Part shown: positions 7,283 through 16,087 of the stretch, piece after piece | Position numbering within the stretch: the stretch's first letter is position 1 | How the letters are laid out: each line of letters starts with the position of its first letter | Assembly (NCBI GenBank): GCA_014728035.1 | Contig: WJMJ01000131.1 | Location: forward strand, 1-64,000 | DNA length: 64,000 nt | Direction of reading: 5' to 3' | From: Promethearchaeota archaeon | Lineage (GTDB): Archaea; Asgardarchaeota; Thorarchaeia; Thorarchaeales; Thorarchaeaceae | Made by a program: the position numbers and the translations under genes | The notes under the pieces: model-generated | Databases searched by the model: none | What the model saw: only the letters and a program-made list of their open reading frames with translations | Told to the model about the DNA's origin: nothing

Positions 7283-7702
7283 TTAGTCCAGTTTGGGCAT
7301 AAAAACTTCGTTTGGTTGTAAGACTTTGATGGTCTTGACAGGGAGATTGGATTCAATCTTAGGAACAATTTCGGATTCAACCCAAGATTTTACCTTTTCT
7401 CGAGCCGCCTCAATGGTTTCTGCTTCCGCATTTCTATCAAAACGAATGAAGAGGTTGTAAGGTTCTCTTTCGGTGACTTCTTTCTTAATCATAGCCCAAA
7501 ACGCTTTAGATCCAGCTGGAACATCAATGCGTCCTAGAATTTCGGACCATTGTTTTCCTTCAAGACGTTTAGAAACAATAGCTAAATCCTTCAATTCGGA
7601 CATTTCAGAAAGAGCATCTAACACCTTCTGTCCTGATGCCTTTGTGTCTTTAATATCTTTGAACTCTGCGATGAGATAGTGATCTGCCCTAAAAATGGCC
7701 AT
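7283..7702 (-). CDS. Conserved-looking hypothetical protein
   Basis: I do not recognise a family. The protein of about 139 residues is an alpha/beta fold by eye, with FRADHYLIAEFKDIKD near the start, a helix-rich middle and a basic/hydrophobic C-terminus; no Cys or clear catalytic motif. I chose the ATG at 7702 because a TATA box (minus-strand TTATATTTAAG, 7753-7763) predicts transcription from about 7731 and GGAG lies upstream of this ATG. The longer start at 7744 would lie upstream of that transcript. Confidence 0.6.
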   Translation of the reverse strand: MAIFRADHYLIAEFKDIKDTKASGQKVLDALSEMSELKDLAIVSKRLEGKQWSEILGRIDVPAGSKAFWAMIKKEVTEREPYNLFIRFDRNAEAETIEAAREKVKSWVESEIVPKIESNLPVKTIKVLQPNEVFMPKLD

Positions 7703-7752
7703 AATTAGATAGTCTCCAATGAGTATTTGAGTGCCGCGAGCCATATTTGACT

Positions 7753-7763
7753 CTTAAATATAA
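7753..7763 (-). promoter_or_regulatory. TATA box for the 7283-7702 gene
   Basis: Minus-strand TTATATTTAAG is a good archaeal TATA element. With usual spacing the transcript would start near 7731, which decides the choice of start codon in the gene below it. Confidence 0.5.
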
Positions 7764-7766
7764 TGG

Positions 7767-8372
7767 TTACTCCGTATTTGGTTCTAGCAATTCTTGTTGA
7801 TAGTGATAATACCGATAAGCTGCAGTAAAAACCCCCATAATTGTTACAAGTACTAGACCCCATAGCAAAAAGCCAACCAGTGAAAAAATCACAAGTGTGA
7901 GAAGTCGTTCTGACCTTCCACCAAGACCAACATCTAAATCCCGTACTCCGACAGATTCAGCTCGCGACCGTGTATAACTGGTAAGAAGCCACCCAAATAA
8001 ACAGAGAAAGCTCCAAGCTGGAACAGATAGGGACAGAATTGTTTCGGAAGAATAGGTTAACAGAATAGCAAACAAAATTAGCATCTCAGCTACCTTATCT
8101 ACCACAGAATCGATAAATCCTCCAGAGTGCGATTTTCTTGAACCCAATCGAGCAACAGCCCCATCAACACCATCGAATAGGCCAACCAAAAAAACAAGAA
8201 ATGCGAATAATGGTTGCCAGTAGGTTACTTGCAGGGTGAGAAAAGCAATAAGTGAAAGAAGGAGGGTGAAATAAGTAACTGTGTTGGGATGTATATTTCG
8301 AGAAACAAGAGGTCTTGCAATAGCAATTACCACGCTGCGAAATAATCCGCGAACTCGAAATTTACTTGGCAT
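7767..8372 (-). CDS. CDP-alcohol phosphatidyltransferase
   Basis: This integral membrane enzyme transfers a phosphoalcohol between a CDP-activated donor and an acceptor. The catalytic signature D-x2-D-G-x2-A-R-x8-G-x3-D-x3-D is complete (DGVDGAVARL ... GGFIDSVVDK, residues ~76-105), within about six membrane spans. The ATG at 8372 has GAGGTTAG upstream and follows the neighbouring stop by 4 bases. Pairing with a nucleotidyltransferase mirrors the inositol-phosphate modules (archaetidylinositol-phosphate or di-inositol-phosphate synthesis), so an inositol phospholipid or related product is likely but not proven. Confidence 0.88.
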   Translation of the reverse strand: MPSKFRVRGLFRSVVIAIARPLVSRNIHPNTVTYFTLLLSLIAFLTLQVTYWQPLFAFLVFLVGLFDGVDGAVARLGSRKSHSGGFIDSVVDKVAEMLILFAILLTYSSETILSLSVPAWSFLCLFGWLLTSYTRSRAESVGVRDLDVGLGGRSERLLTLVIFSLVGFLLWGLVLVTIMGVFTAAYRYYHYQQELLEPNTE

Positions 8373-8376
8373 TATT

Positions 8377-9408
8377 CTAACCTCTGAGTATATGATTTTT
8401 ATGAACAACTGCATCTTGAATGTGACTATTAGCAGCTACTTCGGTATCACCAGTGGTTAGAACATTTCTAAGAACACTATTACGTTTCACCGAGGTTTTT
8501 GCCCCAAGACTGACATAAGGTCCAATCTTACATCCTTCTTCTATGATACAGTCTTTGTCCACACAGACAGGACCATGAAATGATACACCTTGATGCAATG
8601 CAATACCATTGTGGAGTTGCAAAGTATCACCAAGTTCCATAGTATCACCAATAGGAATCAAAATCGATGCGGTGCCTTGTATATGTGATTCGAGGAAATA
8701 TTTAGATCCTCTTAGAAGTGCTGAGTGTGTGTCAATATCAAAACACAAGCCATCTACAGGTGTGGATTTTACCTTGGCACCTTGAGAGATAAAATGATTG
8801 AGAGCTTGACTCACATGGGAGTATCCTTTCCTCAAAGCAGTAGTAAAAGAAGGGAATAAGTCACGTTTTAGTGATAGAAGCATCGCAGAAGATAGTGATT
8901 TCGAGGCGGATTCCACATCTTTGCCAATTCCCAGGATATAACCAGAATCATCAAGATGGATTTGAGGCTTATGTGTGGAGGATAAAACACCCAGAAGAGC
9001 ACTAGAAGACATCTCACTTGAAGCACATTCGAGAAAAGACCTGACAATATCAGAAGTAACTACTAAATCAGAAGGAACTACTAGAACTCTGTGCTCTTTG
9101 GTTTTGCCCAATGAAGAAACCAGTGTTTGAAGTGGTCCATTTCTATAGTTAGAAACCTCAATAAATTCTACTTTTTCGGAGATTTTCAATTCAGTAACTG
9201 CTTCTTGTATCTGTTTTCCTTTGTATCCAAGACCTACAGTAATTTTGTTAACGCCAGCATTCAAACAGGAGGTGATAAGCTGCTCAATCAGAGAAATGCC
9301 ACATATCCGAATCAATGGCTTAGGGATGTTTTCCGTGATTGGATTCAATCTCTTTCCTCGTCCAGCAGCCAAGATAATTGCACGAATCGTAAGAACCTCC
9401 GAAAGCAA
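8377..9408 (-). CDS. Sugar/inositol-phosphate nucleotidyltransferase with left-handed beta-helix
   Basis: The N-terminal GT-A nucleotidyltransferase domain begins IRAIILAAGRGKRLNPITEN and continues with IPKPLI (substrate-activating Lys). The C-terminal ~100 residues are hexapeptide repeats (IGPYVSLGAKTSVKRNSVLR), as in GlmU-like enzymes. It activates a sugar- or polyol-phosphate with an NTP, probably for the adjacent CDP-alcohol transferase. Start choice is odd: GGAGGTT lies 7 bases before ATT (9385-9387), which would give the canonical I-R-A-I-I-L start, whereas the recorded TTG at 9408 places that site inside the gene. Confidence 0.8.
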   Translation of the reverse strand: MLSEVLTIRAIILAAGRGKRLNPITENIPKPLIRICGISLIEQLITSCLNAGVNKITVGLGYKGKQIQEAVTELKISEKVEFIEVSNYRNGPLQTLVSSLGKTKEHRVLVVPSDLVVTSDIVRSFLECASSEMSSSALLGVLSSTHKPQIHLDDSGYILGIGKDVESASKSLSSAMLLSLKRDLFPSFTTALRKGYSHVSQALNHFISQGAKVKSTPVDGLCFDIDTHSALLRGSKYFLESHIQGTASILIPIGDTMELGDTLQLHNGIALHQGVSFHGPVCVDKDCIIEEGCKIGPYVSLGAKTSVKRNSVLRNVLTTGDTEVAANSHIQDAVVHKNHILRG

Positions 9409-9440
9409 GATAATGTGCCTTTGATGTAACCTTCATATGT

Positions 9441-10154
9441 ATGTTTGTTCATTCAAAAGTTGTGATTCCTGTGACAGCTGAAATCATTGTAGCAACTGAG
9501 GAAAACTATGATGATGCCATAGAAAAAGGGGTAGAAGTACTTCAAAATGGTGGAATTGTGGTCTATCCCACTGATACGAGCTATGGAATAGCCTGTGATC
9601 CCCGAAATGAAGATGCAATTTCAAGATTACTTGCAATAAAACAAAGAGATGCAGGAATGGGAGTGCCATTACTTTTTTCGGATCTCGATCAATGTGAGAA
9701 ATATGCAGATATGGGTAGCCTCGAAAAAGTTCTTGCAAGACTGTTTTGGCCAGGTATGCTCACAATGGTAGTAACTCCAATAGATAGTCTTCCATCGCAT
9801 ATCACTGGAAACAGAACATCTCTAGCAATCCGCATTCCGAATCATCCAGTTCCAAGAGGATTAGCAAAAGGGTTGGGAGCCCCAATAGTTGGAACGAGTG
9901 CAAACAGGACAGGTGGACCAAGTCCGTTCATAGTTGATACAGCTCGAGAGCAATTAGGAGATGAGGTTGACCTCTATATTGATTGTGGACCTTCTGAATC
10001 AGAGAAAAACTCGACCATTATTGGTGTTGAGGACGGAAGTATCAAAGTATATCGAGAAGGACAACTAAGCATAAGTGAAATGTCTGAATCATTAAAGGTA
10101 GATTCTGATGCCTTGAAACTCTGGACTACAAGAATTGTCTATGCAGATATGTGA
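9441..10154 (+). CDS. L-threonylcarbamoyladenylate synthase (YrdC/Sua5)
   Basis: Makes threonylcarbamoyl-AMP from Thr, bicarbonate and ATP, the first step of tRNA t6A37 synthesis. The protein of 237 residues is a YrdC domain: GGIVVYPTDTSYGIACDPRN, AIKQRDAGMGVPLLFSDL, LFWPGMLTMV, RTSLAIRIPNHP and GAPIVGTSANRTGGPSPF are all family motifs. It lacks the full C-terminal Sua5 domain. A KEOPS subunit (Cgi121) lies 550 bases downstream on the other strand and another (Pcc1) at 32.7 kb, completing part of the t6A pathway. It overlaps the THUMP gene by a few codons. Confidence 0.93.
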   Translation: MFVHSKVVIPVTAEIIVATEENYDDAIEKGVEVLQNGGIVVYPTDTSYGIACDPRNEDAISRLLAIKQRDAGMGVPLLFSDLDQCEKYADMGSLEKVLARLFWPGMLTMVVTPIDSLPSHITGNRTSLAIRIPNHPVPRGLAKGLGAPIVGTSANRTGGPSPFIVDTAREQLGDEVDLYIDCGPSESEKNSTIIGVEDGSIKVYREGQLSISEMSESLKVDSDALKLWTTRIVYADM

Positions 10155-10698
10155 GGAGAATAGACTGAGAAAATATAACCTCCTAATTGGATGCCCTCGT
10201 GAACGAGAGAGAGCAGCACGGTCAGAGATGAGATACTTTGTTGGTGATTTGATAGGTGACGAAGATCTAAGGATTTCGAGAACTCATGTTTCTGGACTGC
10301 TTGCTGCTAGAACCTCATTAGATCCTATTGAAGTAGTACATCAATTGAAAGAATTTGCAGAAGAAAATCCCTACCAATTTCGATTTGCTATCAGAATCAC
10401 CCCTCTTGAGTTATGTGTCGAAGCAGATATAGATGAAATAACAAAGGCTGCTGAATCATTACTCCATAAAATCGAGAAAGATGAATCGTATCGTGTTACG
10501 GTTAGACGGAGACATACCGACCTTGAGCATATGGATATTGTGAGTGCCATCGCAACAAAAGTCGATAGAGAAGTAAATTTGGACCACGCGGATAAATACG
10601 TGTGGGTCGAAGTGGTCGGAGAATGGGCAGGAGTTTCAGTACTAGTAGAAGACGAGGACATTCTATCGATAATGACAATGAGAGATGACCAATACTAG
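10141..10698 (+). CDS. THUMP-domain RNA-binding protein
   Basis: A stand-alone THUMP domain (~185 aa). The N-terminal half (YNLLIGCPRERERAARSEM) begins like archaeal Tan1-type proteins. The C-terminal half has the THUMP hallmark ESYRVTVRRRHTDL, then IVSAIATKVDREVNLDHADK, then VWVEVVGEWAGVSVL. THUMP modules bind the tRNA acceptor end. The closest functional analogue is Tan1, the adaptor for tRNA N4-acetylcytidine formation. It overlaps the end of the YrdC gene, so both are probably co-translated. I took ATG 10141; TTG 10135 is also in frame. Confidence 0.82.
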   Translation: MQICEENRLRKYNLLIGCPRERERAARSEMRYFVGDLIGDEDLRISRTHVSGLLAARTSLDPIEVVHQLKEFAEENPYQFRFAIRITPLELCVEADIDEITKAAESLLHKIEKDESYRVTVRRRHTDLEHMDIVSAIATKVDREVNLDHADKYVWVEVVGEWAGVSVLVEDEDILSIMTMRDDQY

Positions 10699-10703
10699 AT
10701 ATT

Positions 10704-11282
10704 TCACGAGTCAACAGCAACCAAAGAAACTCTACTCGCAACACACTTCGAAAGAGCTATCCAACGAGATTCGATATCAGATTTTGATGTTAATGCAGTA
10801 ATCTCTAGCACCGATATATCAAAATGCTCCATAATAGAATCCATTCGTTCTTTTGACGAAGCAAAAGGAGGAAAAACAAAAGGCCCGATTTGTTCTTCAA
10901 ATCGATCCAAAAAGGTTTGTATCTCCTTCTTTTCAGTTCCAATTAGTACCAACGCGACAGTATCTAATCTATCCTTTAGTCCGAATTGATCTAAAGCAAC
11001 AGAAATCTGCCGCTGGGCTGAACTATAGAGTATTATTTCCACATCCAGGCTCCGAGATATTGCATATTGACCAAGCCATGCATTCAAAGCATTTTGAGCT
11101 GCAGAAACTAAATGAAGGGTGCCAGCAATCAGAGAGGAATTAAGAAATTGTACCGCCATAATATTGTCAGGATTTTTTTGAGCGAGTTTCAATATTTCCT
11201 TCATTGAAAGATTATGCTCGTTTCTGATTTCAGCAATCCCAACAAAAAACGATTCAGTTGGATGATATAGAGATTCAATCAT
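10704..11282 (-). CDS. KEOPS complex subunit Cgi121
   Basis: This is the accessory KEOPS subunit that binds the tRNA 3' end and the kinase Bud32 during t6A modification. Recognisable family elements are NIMAVQFLNSSLIAGTLHLV, ALNAWLGQYAISRSLDVEII and SSAQRQISVALDQFGLKD, followed by the conserved hydrophobic strand ALVLIGTE. The protein is 192 residues against ~150-180 for the family, the excess being a C-terminal helical extension. It converges with the THUMP gene, 5 bases between stops, and follows the phosphoribosyltransferase by 15 bases on the same strand. Confidence 0.8.
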   Translation of the reverse strand: MIESLYHPTESFFVGIAEIRNEHNLSMKEILKLAQKNPDNIMAVQFLNSSLIAGTLHLVSAAQNALNAWLGQYAISRSLDVEIILYSSAQRQISVALDQFGLKDRLDTVALVLIGTEKKEIQTFLDRFEEQIGPFVFPPFASSKERMDSIMEHFDISVLEITALTSKSDIESRWIALSKCVASRVSLVAVDS

Positions 11283-11297
11283 TGTGCCTATCTCGCA

Positions 11298-11879
11298 TCA
11301 GAGTCGTTTCATGAAATAATCCGCTACAGTTGGATCAAAGCCAACTTCAAAGACCAACTTATCTCGAATCTGTTTCATATCAAGAGAGGGGTCTTCATTC
11401 TTGAATATCTTAACCAAAGAGATAATTGACTCTCTGTTTTCCCACGGATAAACGGTCCAAGAGTCAACCACTTGGCAATAGAAATCAGGGGTTATCTTAG
11501 AGGTCGGTTTCAGGTGTAATACTGCGGTTTTGACTTTTCCGACACCTTGATCTTTGATGTATTTAACAGCATGTTCCAAACTATCACCAGTATCAGCTAC
11601 TTCATCTACTATAAGGACACTCTTGTCTTTTATCGATACAGAGATTGGTTGTGTGATCTTTGGTTCTTTTCCACGACGGCCCAAGTCACTATAGTACTCG
11701 ATACGAACATTCCACATTGTGCTGGTATATAGCACATCCGAAAGAATTCGAGCAGGAATCCAGCCACCACGAGCAATTCCAACAATCACATTTGGCTTAA
11801 ATCCACTGTTGACAACCTGTTCTGATAGTCTTAATGTGAGATTATAAACGTCCTCCCAGCTGATAATTAGATATTCCAT
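11298..11879 (-). CDS. Purine phosphoribosyltransferase-type protein
   Basis: A type I phosphoribosyltransferase of 193 residues. The N-terminal half has NVIVGIARGGWIPARILSD (PPi loop region). The PRPP loop is SVLIVDEVADTGDSLEHAV. WTVYPWENRES at residues ~140-150 is the base-recognition segment of the xanthine/guanine/hypoxanthine-type family. It most likely salvages a purine base onto PRPP, but regulatory or other base specificities share this scaffold. Start ATG at 11879. It precedes the Cgi121 gene in an apparent two-gene operon. Confidence 0.85.
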   Translation of the reverse strand: MEYLIISWEDVYNLTLRLSEQVVNSGFKPNVIVGIARGGWIPARILSDVLYTSTMWNVRIEYYSDLGRRGKEPKITQPISVSIKDKSVLIVDEVADTGDSLEHAVKYIKDQGVGKVKTAVLHLKPTSKITPDFYCQVVDSWTVYPWENRESIISLVKIFKNEDPSLDMKQIRDKLVFEVGFDPTVADYFMKRL

Positions 11880-11989
11880 ATGACTCAGTTCCTATGATTG
11901 CCTGTTATTCGAAAATGTGGTTTCCTTAATTAAGAATACTACGAAGCGTAATGTAAAAGAAGAGGCGCTGTTCTATCGGATTGTGTATA

Positions 11990-13258
11990 ATGATGAAACC
12001 CGACTTGCTGCTTACCAATATTGGCCAATTAGCCACACTTGAGGGCCATTCTGAGAAGCCAAAAATTAAGGACGAGCTGAAAGAGCTATCAATCATTACG
12101 GATGGAGCAATCGCAATAAAGGACGGAAAAATCATTGCAGTTGGTACTACCAAAGAAATTACATCTGAAATATCAGAGGAACCAGCTCTTCCAGCGATAG
12201 AATTCCCTAATATGTTGGCATTGCCAGGATTTATTGATAGCCACACACACCTTGTTTTCGGAGGATCTCGCGAAAAAGACTTTGCAATGAAGCTTGATGG
12301 AAAATCGTACATGGAAATATTGGAAGCGGGAGGGGGCATTCTCAACACACTTAGGGCAACAAGAGAAGCTACGAAAGAAGAACTTTGTAGTAATGCATTT
12401 TCTTATGCGGAAAGCATGTTAGCACAGGGTACAACCACAATTGAAGCAAAGAGCGGCTATGGACTCAATGTAAATGATGAAGTCAAAATGCTTCAAGCTC
12501 TTCAGGAATTGCATGAAAAAATTCCAAATTCAATTGTTTCCACATTTCTAGGAGCTCATGCAATACCACCCGAGTACAAAGGGCGAACAGATGAATACGT
12601 TGATCTTGTTGTTAATCAGATGATTCCCGCAATTACAGACAAATCATTAGCAGAGTTTTGTGATGTGTTTTGTGAAGAGGGGGTATTTGATGTAGAACAG
12701 TCACGAAGAATACTAGAAGCAGCTAAAACGCATGACATGAAAATCAAAGTCCATGCAGACGAGATAGTTCAACTAGGTGGAGCTGAACTTGCAGCAGAAA
12801 TTGGAGCTGTTTCAGCAGACCATCTTTTACAGGCATCTGATGACGGTTTAGAAGCGATGAGAAAGGCAGGTACTATTGCAACCCTTCTACCTGCAACAGC
12901 ATTCAGTCTTGATACAGAGTATGCAAATGCACGGAAAATGATTGAGATGGGTTTGCCAGTCGCATTGGCAACTGACTTTAACCCAAACTGTGCAAATGAG
13001 TCGATGTTCTTTACTATTGCATTAGCTTGCTACAAAATGAAGATGCATCCAAGAGAGGCAATATCAGCTTCTACGATAAATGCTGCACATGCAATAGACC
13101 GTGCTCAAGATTTGGGAAGCATCGAGTTAGGAAAAAGAGCAGATATCATCATTCTCGAGTGCCCCAACCCAGAATTTATAGCTTATAGGTTTGCAGTTAA
13201 TCAAGTTCACACAGTTATCGTCAATGGAGAAGTTGTACATACCAGATTAGGCCCATAA
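11990..13258 (+). CDS. hutI: Imidazolonepropionase
   Basis: Third enzyme of histidine degradation: opens 4-imidazolone-5-propanoate to N-formimino-glutamate. Amidohydrolase fold of 422 residues: PGFIDSHTHLVFGGSREKDF (metal HxH), TTTIEAKSGYGLN, FLGAHAIPPEYKGR, IKVHADEIVQLGG (metal His, catalytic Glu), SADHLL and ALATDFNPNCANE (metal Asp). All are typical of HutI. I prefer ATG 11990 (followed by AAA CCC); TTG 11981 is also open. Its stop abuts the DtxR-type gene on the opposite strand. hutH and hutU follow within 6 kb. Confidence 0.95.
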   Translation: MMKPDLLLTNIGQLATLEGHSEKPKIKDELKELSIITDGAIAIKDGKIIAVGTTKEITSEISEEPALPAIEFPNMLALPGFIDSHTHLVFGGSREKDFAMKLDGKSYMEILEAGGGILNTLRATREATKEELCSNAFSYAESMLAQGTTTIEAKSGYGLNVNDEVKMLQALQELHEKIPNSIVSTFLGAHAIPPEYKGRTDEYVDLVVNQMIPAITDKSLAEFCDVFCEEGVFDVEQSRRILEAAKTHDMKIKVHADEIVQLGGAELAAEIGAVSADHLLQASDDGLEAMRKAGTIATLLPATAFSLDTEYANARKMIEMGLPVALATDFNPNCANESMFFTIALACYKMKMHPREAISASTINAAHAIDRAQDLGSIELGKRADIIILECPNPEFIAYRFAVNQVHTVIVNGEVVHTRLGP

Positions 13259-13699
13259 TTAGTTATCTGTTCCTTTTTGGAACTCACGGAAGCGCTCAAG
13301 CCATTTTGGGTCTTCCGTGCTTTTGACCCATTCCACGAATTGTGTTAATTTTTCGATAGTTTCAGAGGTAGCTATATGTTCGAATTCACACGCGTCAGCA
13401 TCAGCCACATCTGGGGTGACACCAATTAGGGTGAAAAACCATCTCAATATTTTATGAGTTCTATCTAATCGCGCAGCTATTTTTCTTCCTTTTTCAGTAA
13501 GATGTACTGCTTTGTATGGTTCGTATAGTATTAGTTCACTATCACTTAATCTCTTCAATACATGTGTGACACTTGGAGCTCTCACTCCTTTACTTTCAGC
13601 TATTGCCGTAACACTGGCTTCGCCATGGACATTTTCAAGCGCATATATAATCTCAAGGTATTCTTCCATGGCCCTAGTCAATTCTCTCAAGTCACACAT
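13259..13699 (-). CDS. DtxR/MntR-family metal-dependent regulator
   Basis: A transcriptional regulator of 146 residues with the N-terminal winged helix (MEEYLEIIYALENVHGEASV, APSVTHVLKRLSDSELI) and the dimerisation/metal domain. DRTHKILRWFF and ACEFEHIAT supply the His, Cys, Glu and His ligands of the DtxR-type site (C-x2-E-H). The Cys rather than Asp/Met ligand favours Fe2+ over Mn2+. No SH3 domain is present. It converges with hutI and lies just downstream of hutH on the same strand (59 bases), but metal control of histidine degradation is only a possibility. Confidence 0.88.
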   Translation of the reverse strand: MCDLRELTRAMEEYLEIIYALENVHGEASVTAIAESKGVRAPSVTHVLKRLSDSELILYEPYKAVHLTEKGRKIAARLDRTHKILRWFFTLIGVTPDVADADACEFEHIATSETIEKLTQFVEWVKSTEDPKWLERFREFQKGTDN

Positions 13700-13758
13700 C
13701 TCGATTGGTTTAACAATAGGTTGTTCTCAACGAATAAAGATAAGCCTTAGCGAGATTG

Positions 13759-15297
13759 CTACTTGAGGAGTTTTCCAGTAACCTCTTCAACTTCTGCAAT
13801 TATCGTGCCAGAATCCATAAGTTCACGAACTTCATGTATGTCTTTTGCAATTATCCGATCCTCTTCAAGCGGAGGAACTACATCACGGATAACACCAAGC
13901 GCAGACTCAAGTGCACTAGAGGGCTTCATGGGTTCCAGCAAGGTTATCCCTTGAGCTGCACAAAGATACTCAACAGCTATTACATTACGAACATTTTCCA
14001 AGATTTGCATTGCTTTTCGAGCAGCTATCGTGCCCATACTAACATGATCTTCTTGGTCAGCACTGGTTGGAATCGAATCTACACTAGCAGGATGGGCAAG
14101 TGTCTTATTCTCAGAAACTAGAGCAGCTGCAGTATACTGGGCAATCATTAATCCCGATTCCAATCCACCCTCAGTTGTTAAGAATGCGGGTAATCCACTG
14201 AGATCAGGATTCACCAATCGATTCACTCTTCGTTCTGCTATATTTGCCACCTCAGAAAGAGCAATACCAAGAAAGTCCATCACGAGAGCGACGGGTTGTC
14301 CATGAAAGTTCCCACCAGATAAGACATCACCTTCCTTTGGAAAAACTAACGGGTTATCAGTCGCAGAGTTGAGTTCGACTTCAATCACACTTCTAACATA
14401 TCGCATGGAATCAAGAGAAGCTCCCAGAACTTGAGGTATACATCTCAAGGAGTATGCATCCTGTACTTTTCCACATTCTGCATGTGACTGATTAATCTCA
14501 CTATCTTGGAGTATTGCTAGCATTGAACTTGCAACAGTCTTCTGCCCTTCATGGGGTCTTATGAGATGAATGCGCTCATCAAAAGCAGCTCTGGTCCCAC
14601 GTAAAGCCTCCAGACTCATAGATGCAGCAATCATGGCATCCTTTATGAGCTGAAGAGAATCATGAATAGTTAATGCGCCAACAGCGGTCATTGGTTGTGT
14701 ACCATTTATCAGCGCAACACCTTCCTTGGCACCTAGAGAGATGGGTTCTATCTCTGCACGTTCCATGGCATCTTTGCCAGCGAGCAATTCCCCATCATAA
14801 AACGCATCACCTTCACCCATAAGTACAAGCGCCATGTGAGCCAGAGGAGCGAGGTCTCCACTGGACCCAACAGAACCTTGTTGGGGAACAACAGGAACTA
14901 CAGACTCATTTAGCATATCAACCAAGGTGTCAACGACTTTTTCACGTACTCCAGAGAATCCTTTTGCTAATGCATTCGCACGCAAAAGCATCATACCACG
15001 TACAACATCGTGATTAAATAGTGGTCCAACCCCTGCAGCATGACTGCGAATCAGATTCACCTGCAGTTTCGCTAGGTCTTCTTTGCCAATACTAATAGAT
15101 GCAAGATCACCAAAACCAGTATTCACTCCATATACAGTTCTATTTTCTTGGAGTGCTTTTTCGATAATCTCACGACTTCGAGATATTTTCTCCCTGGTTT
15201 GTTGTGGAATACCTACTTTTTGTCTATGTCTTGCTACCTGAACTACATCTTCAATTGTCAGGGTTTCGCCATCAATCTCTACCGTCATGACATTCAT
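13759..15297 (-). CDS. hutH: Histidine ammonia-lyase
   Basis: Deaminates histidine to urocanate. Its 512 residues match the aromatic amino acid lyase fold: the active-site Tyr in TVYGVNTGFGDLA, NLIRSHAAGVG, the MIO region, LINGTQPMTA, QDAYSLRCIPQVLGA, SATDNPLVF, SGGNFHGQPVAL and SADQEDHVSMG. The MIO-forming tripeptide, normally Ala-Ser-Gly, reads Ser-Ser-Gly (GSVGSSGDLAPLAH, residues ~145-147, near 14857-14865). The catalytic Ser and Gly are kept, so the cofactor can probably still form. Start ATG 15297; an in-frame ATG lies three codons later. Confidence 0.95.
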   Translation of the reverse strand: MNVMTVEIDGETLTIEDVVQVARHRQKVGIPQQTREKISRSREIIEKALQENRTVYGVNTGFGDLASISIGKEDLAKLQVNLIRSHAAGVGPLFNHDVVRGMMLLRANALAKGFSGVREKVVDTLVDMLNESVVPVVPQQGSVGSSGDLAPLAHMALVLMGEGDAFYDGELLAGKDAMERAEIEPISLGAKEGVALINGTQPMTAVGALTIHDSLQLIKDAMIAASMSLEALRGTRAAFDERIHLIRPHEGQKTVASSMLAILQDSEINQSHAECGKVQDAYSLRCIPQVLGASLDSMRYVRSVIEVELNSATDNPLVFPKEGDVLSGGNFHGQPVALVMDFLGIALSEVANIAERRVNRLVNPDLSGLPAFLTTEGGLESGLMIAQYTAAALVSENKTLAHPASVDSIPTSADQEDHVSMGTIAARKAMQILENVRNVIAVEYLCAAQGITLLEPMKPSSALESALGVIRDVVPPLEEDRIIAKDIHEVRELMDSGTIIAEVEEVTGKLLK

Positions 15298-15391
15298 CTC
15301 ACTGGAAGATAAAGGAGAACAGAAATGTTTCCATGCAGAATCGACCGTAGAGGACTTTAGAAATTATCGGAAAGCGACATATAACAAAAAG

Positions 15392-15988
15392 TTACTTGCC
15401 TTCAAGTCTTGTGGCTGATACAAGATACGCCTTTGCACCACCAACATGTAAAGCGGATTCGAATAAGGTATCAGCGATATAATTTATTTTGAAATGTTTT
15501 CCAAATACCGTATCGATTTCTGCCTTTGATACACGTCTTGGTCCTGCGCGACTCTGTTCCTTTTCAGAAAAACAGAGAAGGTAATATCGCCCATTTTCTT
15601 TCAGAACGCGATGAATCTGACGAACATAGGTCCAACGGTCATCATCTGATAGAATATGAAATAGTCCTGAATCTATAATAGCATCAAAACTGTGTGCTGG
15701 GAAATATCTACTCAATCTAAGGACATCGCCCACTCGAAAACCAACAGACACTCCGATTTCTTTTGCATTTTCTCGTGCTAAGGATATTGCTTCTGGAGAA
15801 ATATCAACACCTATTGCATCAAATCCATTCTCCGCAAGGAAGATGGTATTTTGTCCAGTTCCACAACCAAGATCAAGAACCTTACCAGGACGCAATTCAT
15901 TGTTGAAGACAAGTTCAACAATTGCAAATTGTGGATGTCCTACGTCCCATGGTGGTTTTGAATCATATGCATCTGACCACGAGTTCAT
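15392..15988 (-). CDS. Class I SAM-dependent methyltransferase
   Basis: Rossmann methyltransferase of about 198 residues: PGKVLDLGCGTGQNTIFLAE (motif I), FDAIGVDISPEAI (motif II acid), VGDVLRL, SFDAIIDSGLFHIL and a C-terminal ENGRYYLLCFSE strand. The N-terminus SWSDAYDSKPPWDVGHPQ resembles the small-molecule branch (TehB/thiopurine-type) rather than protein or RNA methyltransferases. I chose ATG 15988 because GGTGAG lies 5 bases upstream; GTG 15997 would put that site inside the gene. The substrate is unknown. Confidence 0.85.
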   Translation of the reverse strand: MNSWSDAYDSKPPWDVGHPQFAIVELVFNNELRPGKVLDLGCGTGQNTIFLAENGFDAIGVDISPEAISLARENAKEIGVSVGFRVGDVLRLSRYFPAHSFDAIIDSGLFHILSDDDRWTYVRQIHRVLKENGRYYLLCFSEKEQSRAGPRRVSKAEIDTVFGKHFKINYIADTLFESALHVGGAKAYLVSATRLEGK

Positions 15989-16010
15989 CAAGCTCACCTA
16001 TATACCATAT

Positions 16011-16026
16011 ATTAACAATTGTTAAT
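16011..16026. promoter_or_regulatory. 16-bp perfect palindrome between divergent genes
   Basis: ATTAACAATTGTTAAT is its own reverse complement. It lies 22 bases before the methyltransferase ATG and about 60 before endonuclease V, in an AT-rich divergent promoter region, so it could be an operator controlling one or both. Confidence 0.5.
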
Positions 16027-16087
16027 TAATCTTCAGGTTGTGCATGATTTAGCAAAGAATTTTTGGTAATTGGATTATTATTGGATT

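Noticed and set aside
13259-15297. DtxR-type protein as a dedicated hut repressor
   Set aside because: Its metal ligands indicate Fe/Mn sensing, and only position links it to hutH. I kept the family assignment without the pathway claim.
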